This document shows, in pieces, positions 28,729 to 38,136 of a DNA stretch of 64,000 nt. Every line of letters starts with the position of its first letter. Positions within the stretch are counted from its first letter, which is position 1. Made by a program: the position numbers and the translations under genes. Source of the stretch: an uncultured Actinomycetes bacterium (lineage in GTDB: Bacteria; Actinomycetota; Acidimicrobiia; Acidimicrobiales; RAAP-2); assembly GCA_903828785.1 (NCBI GenBank), contig CAIKNP010000010.1, forward strand, positions 40,791 to 104,790, given 5' to 3'. The notes under the pieces are model-generated. The model worked only from the letters and a program-made list of their open reading frames with translations, made no database searches and had not been told where the DNA came from.

Positions 28729-29264
28729 GAGCCCACCATACGCTGGCCCCGAAGGATCGCCACGAGGAGCGTTAGAAATCCCACCGTAATAGCGGCGTCG
28801 GCCGCATTAAACACGGGGAAAGAACTCACCGCAACAAAGTCGGTGACTCGAGGCGGTGAGCTCAAAAAGCGGTTCGCCACGTTACCCACGCCCCCGCCAA
28901 TGAGCAAACCAAATCCCCACGTCGGGAAACCCGCGGCGGCTCGAGATCCAATGACCAAGACGACCAGCGCAACCGCGAGGGCCACGAGGGCACTCATCAA
29001 GGGCAATCCGTGGTTGAAGGAGAAGGAGACGCCACTGTTGTACTGCAAACGCAGCCAGAGAGGGCCCCAGAGATGACGTGCCTTTCCCAGCGAATCCCGA
29101 GCCCACGCTTTGGTCGCCAAATCAACGAGGACGACCACCAGCGCTATTCCGAGAACGCGGAGATTGACGCGCCTCAGACGCTGGCGCGACACGTCACGCA
29201 GGTAAAGGTGGGCAGCTGGTACTCCAGCCGAGCCTTTCCGATGGGCTCGTAGCACTCGTCGCAA
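28725..29264 (-). CDS. lspA: Lipoprotein signal peptidase-like (start uncertain; GTG at 29192 also possible)
   Basis: VVLVDLATKAWA, GVGNVANRF, VTDFVAVSSFPVFNAADAAI; four TM helices. Confidence 0.82.
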   Translation of the reverse strand: MRRVLRAHRKGSAGVPAAHLYLRDVSRQRLRRVNLRVLGIALVVVLVDLATKAWARDSLGKARHLWGPLWLRLQYNSGVSFSFNHGLPLMSALVALAVALVVLVIGSRAAAGFPTWGFGLLIGGGVGNVANRFLSSPPRVTDFVAVSSFPVFNAADAAITVGFLTLLVAILRGQRMVGS

Positions 29265-30385
29265 CGTCCGTAGCTTCCATCATCCACGCGTGACAGGGCC
29301 ACATCAATGTATGAAACACTCTGACGGTAGAGCACCGCCTGGTCCTTCAGCTGGTCCCGCTGGATGTCGGAGGCCACGCTGCTACCGTCTTCGTCGTCGT
29401 ATTCGAGACGCTCGCGGTCGACGAGCATCTCGTCGGCCTCGGCCTCACTGACGCTAATCATGGCCAGCATCTCGGCCCGCTTGGCCAGCAACAATTCACG
29501 AATTTTCTCAAGGAATTTGAGATCCTTGGCGTAGGGCGTGGCGTGCATCTTGGCCTCAAGCGCCGCTACTCGCTTACGCTCTTCCGCTTCGCGTCGTTCT
29601 TGGCGAATCTGCTCTTCGTGGTTACGCCGCTCGATTTCCTTTAACTTACGAGCCCGCTCTGCCTCAATCGCTCTACGCTTGGCTTCCGCTTCCTTGTGCT
29701 TCTTTGCTTCAGCGGCGGCCTTCTCTCGGGCGCGGCGCTGGGATTCCTTTAATTTGGCAGCAGCCTTAGCCTTCGCCTCTTTTTCTTTAGCCAGCTTGGC
29801 GGCAGCCGCGGCTCGAGCCTTCTCGGCAGCAGCAGCAACCTTGGCCTTAGCGGCAGCGGCTTTGGCGGCGGCAGCCGCCTTGGCCTTCGCAGCCTTTTCC
29901 TTCGCGGCAGCCGCGGCGGCCGCTTGCTTCTCTTTGGTGGCCTTAGCGGCGGCGGCAGCTTTAGCCTTCGCAGCCTTTTCCTTAGCAGCGGCGAGCAATT
30001 GCTTTTCTTTGGCCGCCTGGGTTGCTGCAGCCTTCTTATTCACTGCGCTCGATGCATTAGTCACTTTTTTTGCTTGAACCTTTTTGGCCGCGGCCTTGTT
30101 GGGGGGAGTTACTACTTTTTTCTTTACAGCGGACTTCGTAGTCGGTACTACCTTCTTTGCGGGCACCGTCTTTTTTGTGACCACGGCCTTAGTGGCGAGC
30201 GTGGACTTCTTCTTGACCACCGGTTTCGTCAGTGGCTTCTTGGCGGCAGCCTTCTTGGCGGAGACCTTCTTGGCAACGGGTTGCGATTTACTTGTCACTC
30301 CAGCCTTCGTCGATGGCGTGACCTTCTTGGCGACAGTGGCACTGCGACCAGGCTTCGTAGCGACAGGCGTTTTCTTCGACGGCAT
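29174..30385 (-). CDS. DksA/TraR-type zinc-finger protein with long Lys/Ala-rich N-terminal tail
   Basis: C-terminal SYGRCDECYEPIGKARLEYQLPTFTCVTCRASV; N-terminal ~300 aa of KKxxAKK and KAKAAAAAK repeats. Confidence 0.85.
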   Translation of the reverse strand: MPSKKTPVATKPGRSATVAKKVTPSTKAGVTSKSQPVAKKVSAKKAAAKKPLTKPVVKKKSTLATKAVVTKKTVPAKKVVPTTKSAVKKKVVTPPNKAAAKKVQAKKVTNASSAVNKKAAATQAAKEKQLLAAAKEKAAKAKAAAAAKATKEKQAAAAAAAKEKAAKAKAAAAAKAAAAKAKVAAAAEKARAAAAAKLAKEKEAKAKAAAKLKESQRRAREKAAAEAKKHKEAEAKRRAIEAERARKLKEIERRNHEEQIRQERREAEERKRVAALEAKMHATPYAKDLKFLEKIRELLLAKRAEMLAMISVSEAEADEMLVDRERLEYDDEDGSSVASDIQRDQLKDQAVLYRQSVSYIDVALSRVDDGSYGRCDECYEPIGKARLEYQLPTFTCVTCRASV

Positions 30386-30445
30386 GGTTCTCCCTTGGTG
30401 ACGAATAGTGAATCAGCGCGCCGAGGCTAGCAGGCACGGGCGCCC

Positions 30446-31195
30446 CTACAAGCGGTTCTCTTCTCCGCTGGGGTCGACGACCTCCCCGATGGTCCTGGGC
30501 GGAGCAGCGGGCGGCGTCGCGGGACGTGGCGTCTCAAAAATTGACGTCGGCGCGCTCGGGGCGGGAGCCAGGGTTGGCGTTGGGGCGACCGTAGCGGGCG
30601 CCGTTCGAGTGACGTTCACGTGAAGGGAATCCTCAATCCACTGATGGAGTTCACTCAGCACCTTGGCCACTCGCTGGCGCTCGCTGTCGAGCTGGCGAGT
30701 GAGGGCGTCGACGTCCTCACTGAGACGCTGCTTGAGGCCGTTCAGACGTTGCACTTCATCCTCGGCGCGGCTGCGAGCCTCGTTGATAATTTCGCGTGCC
30801 CGCTCTTGGGCGGTGGCCGTCATTTCACGAGCCTTCTCGGCGGCTTCGTTCTGCGCTTGGTCAATGAACTGCTGGGCCATGGTGATCATGGCGGTTACCT
30901 GCTCCGCACCCCCCTGAACGGGACGCAGTGCCGAGACCGGGGCCGGCGCCGGCGCCGGCGCTGCCATCGGGGCGGGGGCGGACGTTGCACCATTTTGCAA
31001 CTGCACAATACGCTCGGAAGCCTGTCGAAGCTGCTGACGCAACTGGTGCATCTGTTCACGCAATTGATCCACTTCGATTGCGGCCTGATCGAGAAATTCG
31101 TCTACCTCATCGACGACGTAGCCACGCATACCCGTGCGAAAATTGACATCCTTGATTTGATCAAGGGCCGAACGGGATTCTTCAGTGCTGTCCAT
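30446..31195 (-). CDS. divIVA: DivIVA-domain cell-division protein
   Basis: IKDVNFRTGMRGYVVDEVDEFLDQAAIEVDQLREQ, coiled coil; TAAGGT-N6-ATG. Confidence 0.88.
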   Translation of the reverse strand: MDSTEESRSALDQIKDVNFRTGMRGYVVDEVDEFLDQAAIEVDQLREQMHQLRQQLRQASERIVQLQNGATSAPAPMAAPAPAPAPVSALRPVQGGAEQVTAMITMAQQFIDQAQNEAAEKAREMTATAQERAREIINEARSRAEDEVQRLNGLKQRLSEDVDALTRQLDSERQRVAKVLSELHQWIEDSLHVNVTRTAPATVAPTPTLAPAPSAPTSIFETPRPATPPAAPPRTIGEVVDPSGEENRL

Positions 31196-31239
31196 ACCTC
31201 AACCTTACAACTCACTACCCAGTAAAACGGGGCAGATCA

Positions 31240-31491
31240 CTATAGGAAATAGCGAATTATTTCGAGGCCAATGATGGCTACCCAGACTGAAAAATCGATG
31301 TTGACTCCGCCAAAGCCGGTTCGGGGCATTACTTGACGAATGGGCCTCAAGACGGGCTCCGTCAGTTGAACAACGACGCGCTTGACCTGGGCCAAGCCCC
31401 CCTGTGAAGAGGCGGAGGGAAACCACGAGAGAATCGCCGCGAAGACGAAAACGTAGATGTAAATACTGATGAGGTCCTGAATGAAAATCAT
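31240..31491 (-). CDS. YggT-family membrane protein
   Basis: 83 aa, YVFVFAAILSWFP...RPIRQVMPRTGFGGVNIDFSVWVAIIGLEIIR. Confidence 0.85.
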   Translation of the reverse strand: MIFIQDLISIYIYVFVFAAILSWFPSASSQGGLAQVKRVVVQLTEPVLRPIRQVMPRTGFGGVNIDFSVWVAIIGLEIIRYFL

Positions 31492-31494
31492 GGG

Positions 31495-32058
31495 TTAAAA
31501 GGACTCGTATTTGTTGGCCCGCAGGCGAGCTTTGACTTCGGGCGACACGGTCACTCCCTTGGGGCAGACGAGGTAGACCAGACCCTTTTCCAGTGACTCG
31601 ATCGTGGCGTCCATGGCGCAGACCACCCCAGAAGTGAAGTCGATATAGCGACGTCGTAGACCGGCGTCGGCGTAAATGATATTCAAGACCACCGGTCGAG
31701 CCAATTTGAGTTGATTGCTCACGCGATCGGCTTCGTTAAAGGAAGCCGGCTTAAAGACATCAACGTCGAGCTCGGAGGTCACCGTCGACATGCCACGTGG
31801 TCCGCCGAGGGGTGGCACGGCGCGGGCGCGAATCGGCTCGCCGTTGGCGTCGAGGATACTGATGGACGAGACCCGGTTGACGGGGGCCGGACGGACGGGC
31901 TGGGGGCGCATCATCGGGGCGGGCGCGGGGGCGGCGGCGCGGTTCCACTCATCAACGGGCGGGTCGGCGTAGGGGCGCGCCTGGGTGTTGCCGTAGTCGG
32001 CGTAGTCCTCTTCAATCAAACCCAGAAATTTCATAATCTTGCGTACCGCTTCGTTCAT
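31495..32058 (-). CDS. sepF: Cell division protein SepF
   Basis: MKFLGLIEEDYADY, VFKPASFNEADRVSNQLKLARPVVLNI, DFTSGVVCAMDATIE. Confidence 0.9.
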   Translation of the reverse strand: MNEAVRKIMKFLGLIEEDYADYGNTQARPYADPPVDEWNRAAAPAPAPMMRPQPVRPAPVNRVSSISILDANGEPIRARAVPPLGGPRGMSTVTSELDVDVFKPASFNEADRVSNQLKLARPVVLNIIYADAGLRRRYIDFTSGVVCAMDATIESLEKGLVYLVCPKGVTVSPEVKARLRANKYESF

Positions 32059-32090
32059 CGAGCTCTCCTCACTTTCCGCCTCGCCCCATG

Positions 32091-32861
32091 TTAGGACAGT
32101 TCCGTCAAGGGCACCCGAGCGCCAAAGAGCACCCGCCCGAGGCGCAATTCCGTGCTCCCGGCCCGGCAGGCCGATTCGTAGTCGTCGCTCATACCCATTG
32201 ATCGCTCGACCACTCCTGCTTCGTCGGCCAAGGCACCCACGGTGGCAAAGGCTCGCTGCGCCGCCACGGGGTCGGGGGGCGCCACAATCATCAGACCCCG
32301 AACCCGAACGCCCAGGGAGCGCGCGAAAGCGACCAGCTTGACCACGTCGGCGGGGGCGGCCCCGTTTCGTTGCTCCATGCCCGTTACGTCGACTTGTATG
32401 TCGATCATGACGGTGGAGGTGAGGGCGGCCAAGCGCTCGATTTCCTTCGCTCTCGAAACACCGCTCACCACGTCAGCTACCGCGGCGATACGGCCAATTT
32501 TATTGGTCTGCAGTGCCCCCAGGTAGTGCCAGTTCACCGCCAGGTCGGCCAGGGCCTCACGCTTGGCGCTGAGTTCGTTGAGGTAGTTCTCCCCCACGCT
32601 CGTTAATCCAGCCGCGTGCGCGGCCAATACGGCTTCAGTCCCGAAGGTCTTCGTTACCGCAACGATGCGCACCGACGAGGGATCGCGACCCGTCTCACCT
32701 ATCTTGTTGCGGACCGTGACGAGACTGGCGCGGACGTGCTCGATCAGCTGACTGTTATCGAAGGAAGCTGGGGAGGTCGTCATCGCCGCCCAGTCCCGCG
32801 AAGTCGTCATCGCTCGAGGTGGCGAAAATATCGCTGCGGGGACCCTCGACCATCGACGCAA
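32091..32861 (-). CDS. YggS/PLPBP-family PLP homeostasis protein (start uncertain, probably 32783)
   Basis: [60 protein letters not shown]. Confidence 0.88.
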   Translation of the reverse strand: MRRWSRVPAAIFSPPRAMTTSRDWAAMTTSPASFDNSQLIEHVRASLVTVRNKIGETGRDPSSVRIVAVTKTFGTEAVLAAHAAGLTSVGENYLNELSAKREALADLAVNWHYLGALQTNKIGRIAAVADVVSGVSRAKEIERLAALTSTVMIDIQVDVTGMEQRNGAAPADVVKLVAFARSLGVRVRGLMIVAPPDPVAAQRAFATVGALADEAGVVERSMGMSDDYESACRAGSTELRLGRVLFGARVPLTELS

Positions 32862-33855
32862 CGGCGGCGGCTGAAGAAACCGCCGCGTTGTGCGACTTCG
32901 ACGACGTTGGGTGATCGAATCCAGCGGCGATAACCGTAACCCGTACGGCCTCGCCTACCGACTCGTCGATAACGGAGCCGAAGATAATGTTCGCGTCGGG
33001 GTGAGCCACTTCGTAAATGATCTGGGCGGCGTCGGTCACTTCCGACAGGGTCACACCAGGGCCACCCACAATGTTCATCAAGATGCCACGAGCACCCTCG
33101 ATGGAGGTCTCGAGCAGCGGTGACGTGATGGCGGCGCGAGCGGCGTTGATGGCCCGTCCTTCGCCCGTCGACATGCCGACGCCCATAATGGCGCTCCCAG
33201 CATTGCGCATAATGGCGTTAACGTCAGCGAAGTCCGTGTTAATGAGACCGGGCACGGTGATGAGGTCAGTGACACCACGAACCGCCGACAACAACACGTC
33301 GTCGGCAATCTTGAAGGCATCCATGATCGTCGTCTCGGTGGTGGTCACGGTGCGCAAGCGGTCGTTAGGAATCACGATGAGCGTGTCGACCTTCTCACGC
33401 AGGGCCTGGATACCCTTCTCCGCCTGAGTGGCGCGACGCTTCCCTTCGAAGGTGAACGGGCGGGTCACGACACCAATGGTCAACACACCCAGTGAGCGGG
33501 CAATGTCGGCGACGACGGGCGCAGCGCCAGTACCAGTGCCACCACCCTCACCAGCCGTGATGAAGACCATGTCGGTGTCCTTCAGTGCCTCTTCGATCTC
33601 GGCGCGGTGATCCTCAGCCGCCTGGCGACCGATTTCCGGGTCCGAACCAGCTCCCAAGCCACGGGTCAGTGAACGGCCAATGTCGATCTTGAGGTCGGCT
33701 TCGCTCAGGAGCAAGGCTTGCGCGTCGGTGTTGGCGGCGATGAATTCGATGTTGCGAAGTCCCGATGTGATCATGCGGTTCACGGCGTTGACGCCGCCGC
33801 CACCGACACCAATTACCTTGATGACGGCGTGGTAGTTCCCCTGGTTCAAACTCAT
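32755..33855 (-). CDS. ftsZ: Cell division protein FtsZ
   Basis: [29 protein letters not shown]-terminal [11 protein letters not shown] 33855 behind AAGGAG. Confidence 0.97.
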   Translation of the reverse strand: MSLNQGNYHAVIKVIGVGGGGVNAVNRMITSGLRNIEFIAANTDAQALLLSEADLKIDIGRSLTRGLGAGSDPEIGRQAAEDHRAEIEEALKDTDMVFITAGEGGGTGTGAAPVVADIARSLGVLTIGVVTRPFTFEGKRRATQAEKGIQALREKVDTLIVIPNDRLRTVTTTETTIMDAFKIADDVLLSAVRGVTDLITVPGLINTDFADVNAIMRNAGSAIMGVGMSTGEGRAINAARAAITSPLLETSIEGARGILMNIVGGPGVTLSEVTDAAQIIYEVAHPDANIIFGSVIDESVGEAVRVTVIAAGFDHPTSSKSHNAAVSSAAAVASMVEGPRSDIFATSSDDDFAGLGGDDDLPSFLR

Positions 33856-33967
33856 AAACATCTCCTTAGGATTGCACTTCGATTACGACCTTGCGGCGCT
33901 TACGACCAAATTACTCGCCGTACGAATCTCGTAAGGCTAGTTTTACAAACAATAGGTGGTCAAATGC

Positions 33968-34789
33968 TCATCCCGTGGTACCCGGAGGCGTGACTGCGAC
34001 CTCGGTGGGTACGCTGACGTCCACCACGTCCCCCGGAACGAGGGTGGCGCTTCTAATTACTGAGGCAACGGCCACGAATTTGGCGGTGAGTTTCGTGGGC
34101 TGGCCCAGATCGAATTGGACGGGGGTGGTCAAAATGAGGGAAACGGCACCCGAGGGGCTGACCACGACCTGGCGCACTTGCGGGGACAGCGTGGCGGGCA
34201 GGGCGTCGGCGACGGTGACGGCGTTCAGCGCCGACGAAGTAAAGGGCCACTGGGCACTGGGTTTCTGATCAACCAAAGTGGGAAAATTGGCGGTCGCCGG
34301 AGCTACTCCGAGGTCGGCGCCATTTCGCCCCACGTAGTCCCAACCAGCTCCCTTGGCGGCCACCCCCACCGCCGTGGTCTCGTCAACGCTGACCGTTACC
34401 GTGTTGGGCCAGTGCTTCGCCACTCGGGCTCGTTGCACCCAGGGGAAAGCTTCAATCTCCCGCACCAGGGAGCTGGTCGAGACCGACAGCATCGTGGGGT
34501 GCAGGGCTAAACCGGTGGCCCGCTCAATTTGGAGGGTGGACTCGTGCACGTTCCCCACCACGACCACGTGCTGCACGCGAAAGTAGGAGCGCTGGAGTAT
34601 CCATTGACCACCCAAAAGGGCGGCGGTGACGAGGAGCAGGAAGGAAAGCACGTACACAATCACTCGTGGACGGCGGCGCTCGGGCGTAGCGGCGTCACTG
34701 GCGAGAGCGGTGCCTTTACTCGCGCGAGCCGGAGACGACGCTTTGGCGCGGCCCGTGCGTCGACGTGGTGCGCTGCGCTTGCCTACCAC
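33968..34789 (-). CDS. ftsQ: Cell division protein FtsQ
   Basis: 273 aa, one TM followed by POTRA-like YFRVQHVVVVGNVHESTLQIERATGL; dcw position. Confidence 0.85.
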   Translation of the reverse strand: MVGKRSAPRRRTGRAKASSPARASKGTALASDAATPERRRPRVIVYVLSFLLLVTAALLGGQWILQRSYFRVQHVVVVGNVHESTLQIERATGLALHPTMLSVSTSSLVREIEAFPWVQRARVAKHWPNTVTVSVDETTAVGVAAKGAGWDYVGRNGADLGVAPATANFPTLVDQKPSAQWPFTSSALNAVTVADALPATLSPQVRQVVVSPSGAVSLILTTPVQFDLGQPTKLTAKFVAVASVIRSATLVPGDVVDVSVPTEVAVTPPGTTG

Positions 34790-35682
34790 GAGTCACCAAA
34801 ACCCACGCATCGAGTTTCGCTGATGAGGTTCACGCCCGAGGTTTCGTGAACCCTGCGCCGCAGTTCCTGCATGAGAGCCCAGACATCGCTAGCGCTCCCA
34901 CCTTCATCAGTCACTATGAAATTGGCGTGTTTGCTCGAGGTGCTGGCCGTGCCGATTCGCAGTCCTCGCCCGCCGGCGGCCTCGATCAACTGCCCCGCGT
35001 GCTCGCCCTCAGGGTTGCGAAAGACACTCCCCGCGTTCTGCCCACCCGGCTGATGTTCGCGTCGCCATCGCACTATCTCGCGCAGGGCTTCCTTGGCTTT
35101 GTCACTTGGCGTCGCCGTCAAGCGCAGGCCCACCTCAGTGACGATGTCACCCACCGCCAAGGCGGAACTTCGATAGCTCAGGGCCAATTCGCTGGGTAAC
35201 CATTCGCGGCTACCACCGTCTCGCCAAACCTTCGCCCAGGTCACGTTGGCGGCCATGTCCGAACCGTGACCTCCGGCGTTCATCGCCAAGGCTCCCCCCA
35301 CCGTTCCGGGTACCCCGACGGCCCACTCAAAGCCCCCCAGCCCTTCGGCGGCGAGTCGTCGAGCCGCGATAGGCAGATCGAGAGCCCCGCCGAGGCGCGC
35401 CTCGAAGCCTTCACCTTCGGCCCGCCAACTGAGTTCCGCGAAACTCCCACTCAGGTGTACCACCACCAGATCGTGGGTCCCTTCGGCGACCAGGAGATTG
35501 GACCCGTTGCCCACCGCCATCACTGGCCAGCCCAGGGCCTGCCACTGCGGTGCGAGTTCGACAAGGTCCGCGTCACTGCTCACCGTGACAAAGGCGCGAA
35601 CAGTTCCACCGACTCGGTAGGTGCAGTGGCGACTCATGGCCTCGTCGAGGGCCACCCGGGGATCATTGAAAAAATCAGTCAC
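34783..35682 (-). CDS. murB: UDP-N-acetylenolpyruvoylglucosamine reductase
   Basis: NGSNLLVAEG, FEWAVGVPGTVGGALAMNAGGHGSDMA, QNAGSVFRNPEGEHAGQLIEAAG. Confidence 0.94.
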   Translation of the reverse strand: MTDFFNDPRVALDEAMSRHCTYRVGGTVRAFVTVSSDADLVELAPQWQALGWPVMAVGNGSNLLVAEGTHDLVVVHLSGSFAELSWRAEGEGFEARLGGALDLPIAARRLAAEGLGGFEWAVGVPGTVGGALAMNAGGHGSDMAANVTWAKVWRDGGSREWLPSELALSYRSSALAVGDIVTEVGLRLTATPSDKAKEALREIVRWRREHQPGGQNAGSVFRNPEGEHAGQLIEAAGGRGLRIGTASTSSKHANFIVTDEGGSASDVWALMQELRRRVHETSGVNLISETRCVGFGDSW

Positions 35683-37027
35683 GACGCATCCCTAGTTCAG
35701 CGATGACGAGCCCGATGTCCCCCGCGCCCAAGACGAAGAGGACGTCAGCGTCGAGAGTGGCCAGGGCGGCCTTCACGTCAGCCAAGCGCGGCGCGTAGGA
35801 AGCGCGGTCGCCCCGACGAGCGTGGACGGGATCAAAAACTCGCCGTCCATCAATGTGATCGGGATTCGCTTCGCCGGCGGTGTAAATATCGGTAATGACA
35901 ATGACGTCGGCGTCATCAAAGGCCGACGCAAAACCATCACCTATCGCGAGCGTGCGGGTAATTCGGTGAGGCTGAAAAACGCAAGCCACCCGTTCGTAGC
36001 CCGCGTCGCGGGCGGCCCGCAGGGTGGCGGAAATCTCGCCTGGGAGGTGTGCGTAATCCTCGTACACGTCCATATTTTGCCAGCGCCCCCGAAATTCAAA
36101 TCGGCGGGGGGCTCCGTGAAACTCACTCAAGCCTCGCACCACCGCCGCTGGGGCCAACCCCACGCTAAGCGCCAGCACCGCCACGGTAGCGGCGTTGGCG
36201 ACGTTGTGTTGTCCGGTGACGCCAAGCTGCAGGGCCAGGTTTTGCGGGCCTCGCAGGTCAAAGGAGGATCCACGCCGGCCAAGCACGATGTTCTCTACTC
36301 GCCACTGGGTGTCGTCCGTCGTGCCGACTCGCACCAGCACTCGGTCCGCCGCGTCAGCCACCCGTCGGGCACCGGCATCATCGGTCCACACCACGACGGG
36401 CCCGCGGACGCGCCTGACCAGCTGAACGAAGGCTTCTTCGAGGCCGGCGAGTGAACCGTAGAAGTCAAGGTGATCGGCTTCCACATTCAAGAGGCCCAGC
36501 GCTTGGGGGCAAAGCTCGGTGAAGGTTCCGTAACTTTCATCGGTTTCGAGCAGCAACTGCCCGGTGGTACCCGCGTGGCCGTTGAAGCCGAGTCCACGGA
36601 CCTCGGCCCCGACGAGTCGCCCAGCGTCCAAAGACGCCGCTGCGAAGACCAGCGCCAGCATCGAAGTTGCGCTGGTCTTGCCGTGAGTCCCGGTGAGACC
36701 AATCACCTCGTATAGTTCACCGAGCGCCGAAAGGACGTGCGCTCGATCGATGAGTTCGGCCCCCGTTTCTCGGGCACGGAGAAGTTCGGGATGCGTTTCG
36801 GCGACGGCGGGCGACCAGAGCACTACCTCAGCAGCGCCCGCGCGTTCCACATCGAAACCAATGGTGATGTCCACACCGGCCGCGGCGAGAGATTCGGTCG
36901 TCGTCGTCGCAACCGCGTCGCTTCCCGACACCCGGCAACCACGTTCGACCAGCAGTCGAGCAACCCCGCTCATGCCCGCGCCACCAACACCAATGATGTG
37001 TACTCGGCTTCCCGTCGCAAAAATCAC
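35675..37027 (-). CDS. murC: UDP-N-acetylmuramate-L-alanine ligase
   Basis: HIIGVGGAGMSGVARLL, GLTGTHGKTSATSML, VYEDYAHLPGEISATL. Confidence 0.94.
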   Translation of the reverse strand: MIFATGSRVHIIGVGGAGMSGVARLLVERGCRVSGSDAVATTTTESLAAAGVDITIGFDVERAGAAEVVLWSPAVAETHPELLRARETGAELIDRAHVLSALGELYEVIGLTGTHGKTSATSMLALVFAAASLDAGRLVGAEVRGLGFNGHAGTTGQLLLETDESYGTFTELCPQALGLLNVEADHLDFYGSLAGLEEAFVQLVRRVRGPVVVWTDDAGARRVADAADRVLVRVGTTDDTQWRVENIVLGRRGSSFDLRGPQNLALQLGVTGQHNVANAATVAVLALSVGLAPAAVVRGLSEFHGAPRRFEFRGRWQNMDVYEDYAHLPGEISATLRAARDAGYERVACVFQPHRITRTLAIGDGFASAFDDADVIVITDIYTAGEANPDHIDGRRVFDPVHARRGDRASYAPRLADVKAALATLDADVLFVLGAGDIGLVIAELGMRRD

Positions 37028-38136
37028 CGAGCCACCGCCAAAATGATCTCGACAATGCGGTCGGTGGCGTCAGCGCGACCCAAGCGCCGCGCGGCATTGC
37101 TCATCCGGTCGAGTAGGTCGTCGCTGGTCAGTTCCTCCAGGGCACTGGCGAGCTTCGTGGCCGAAACGTCCTGGTCGAGCATCACAATCGCTGCTCCCGC
37201 GTCGCTCAGCGCCCTGGCGTTCGCCCCCTGATGGTCACCCGGGGCACCCGGGAGGGGCACCAGCACCGAGGGAATGCCCAGAATGGTCAACTCCGCCACC
37301 GTCGTTGCTCCAGCCCGACAAACGGCCAGGTCGGCGACGGCCCACCAGGTAAGCATGTCCGCGAAATCAATCACGCGATAATCCAGTTCGCTGGTCGTGG
37401 GCGCCATCTCGCGAACCCACGACTCGTCACGACGTCCCGTGACGTGGATCAGCGCCAGGTCCGATCGAGTCGCCCATAGCGAAACCAGTTCCACCACTGC
37501 CTCATTGACTCGGCGAGCCCCGAGTGAACCGGTCATCACCACGATTACTCGTCGTGCTGGGTCGATAGGTTGTGGCAGCGAAGCCTTGCTTGAGGCGCGC
37601 TCTTTCGGCGATCGATCAAGCGCCACGAGGTCGGCCCGAACCGGGGCCCCCGTGACGACGGCGGAGGCGTCACCAGCCCCAAGGGCCACGCAGCGTCGGG
37701 TCGCGAAGCGAGCCAATAGTCGATGGGTAGCGGGTGGCGTGGCGTCGAGGTCGATGAGGATGAGTGGGCGCCGCCACACGACGGCCGCCAGGGACATTGC
37801 GAAGGACGCGTAACCCCCCACTGAGACCACGGCCCGCGGGCGCCATAGTCCAACCAGCGCAATGGCTCGAGCGACCGCAAGCAGGAGGGCAAATACCGAG
37901 CCCACATTCTGAACGATGGCGCTCGGTGTGAACGAACGTCGAATTCCCCGGCCCGGTAGGAGGGTTAATGCAATGTCGCTGCTTTTCAGAATCTCGGCTT
38001 CTTGCCCGCGACGACTGCCCACGTAACGCAAACCTTGCGCCGCGACGCCGCGCTTCATAAGGACTTCCGCTACGGCCTGCATGGGAAAGATGTGTCCGCC
38101 CGTTCCCCCGCCGGTGACCACAATGGGACGGTTCAC
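37024..38136 (-). CDS. murG: UDP-N-acetylglucosamine transferase MurG
   Basis: VVTGGGTGGHIFPMQAVAEVL, CRAGATTVAELTILGIPSVLVPLPGAPGDHQGANARAL. Confidence 0.94.
   Translation of the reverse strand: MNRPIVVTGGGTGGHIFPMQAVAEVLMKRGVAAQGLRYVGSRRGQEAEILKSSDIALTLLPGRGIRRSFTPSAIVQNVGSVFALLLAVARAIALVGLWRPRAVVSVGGYASFAMSLAAVVWRRPLILIDLDATPPATHRLLARFATRRCVALGAGDASAVVTGAPVRADLVALDRSPKERASSKASLPQPIDPARRVIVVMTGSLGARRVNEAVVELVSLWATRSDLALIHVTGRRDESWVREMAPTTSELDYRVIDFADMLTWWAVADLAVCRAGATTVAELTILGIPSVLVPLPGAPGDHQGANARALSDAGAAIVMLDQDVSATKLASALEELTSDDLLDRMSNAARRLGRADATDRIVEIILAVAR

Noticed and set aside
29538-30430. Long plus-strand ORFs rich in Ala/Phe/Leu and repetitive DNA at 29538-30430
   Set aside because: These are antisense readings of the Lys/Ala repeat tail of the DksA-like gene; repeats are codon-level low complexity, not a CRISPR or tandem repeat array.
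30936-30965. GGCGCC-type tandem repeat
   Set aside because: Encodes the Ala-Pro linker of DivIVA; short coding microsatellite with no independent signal.
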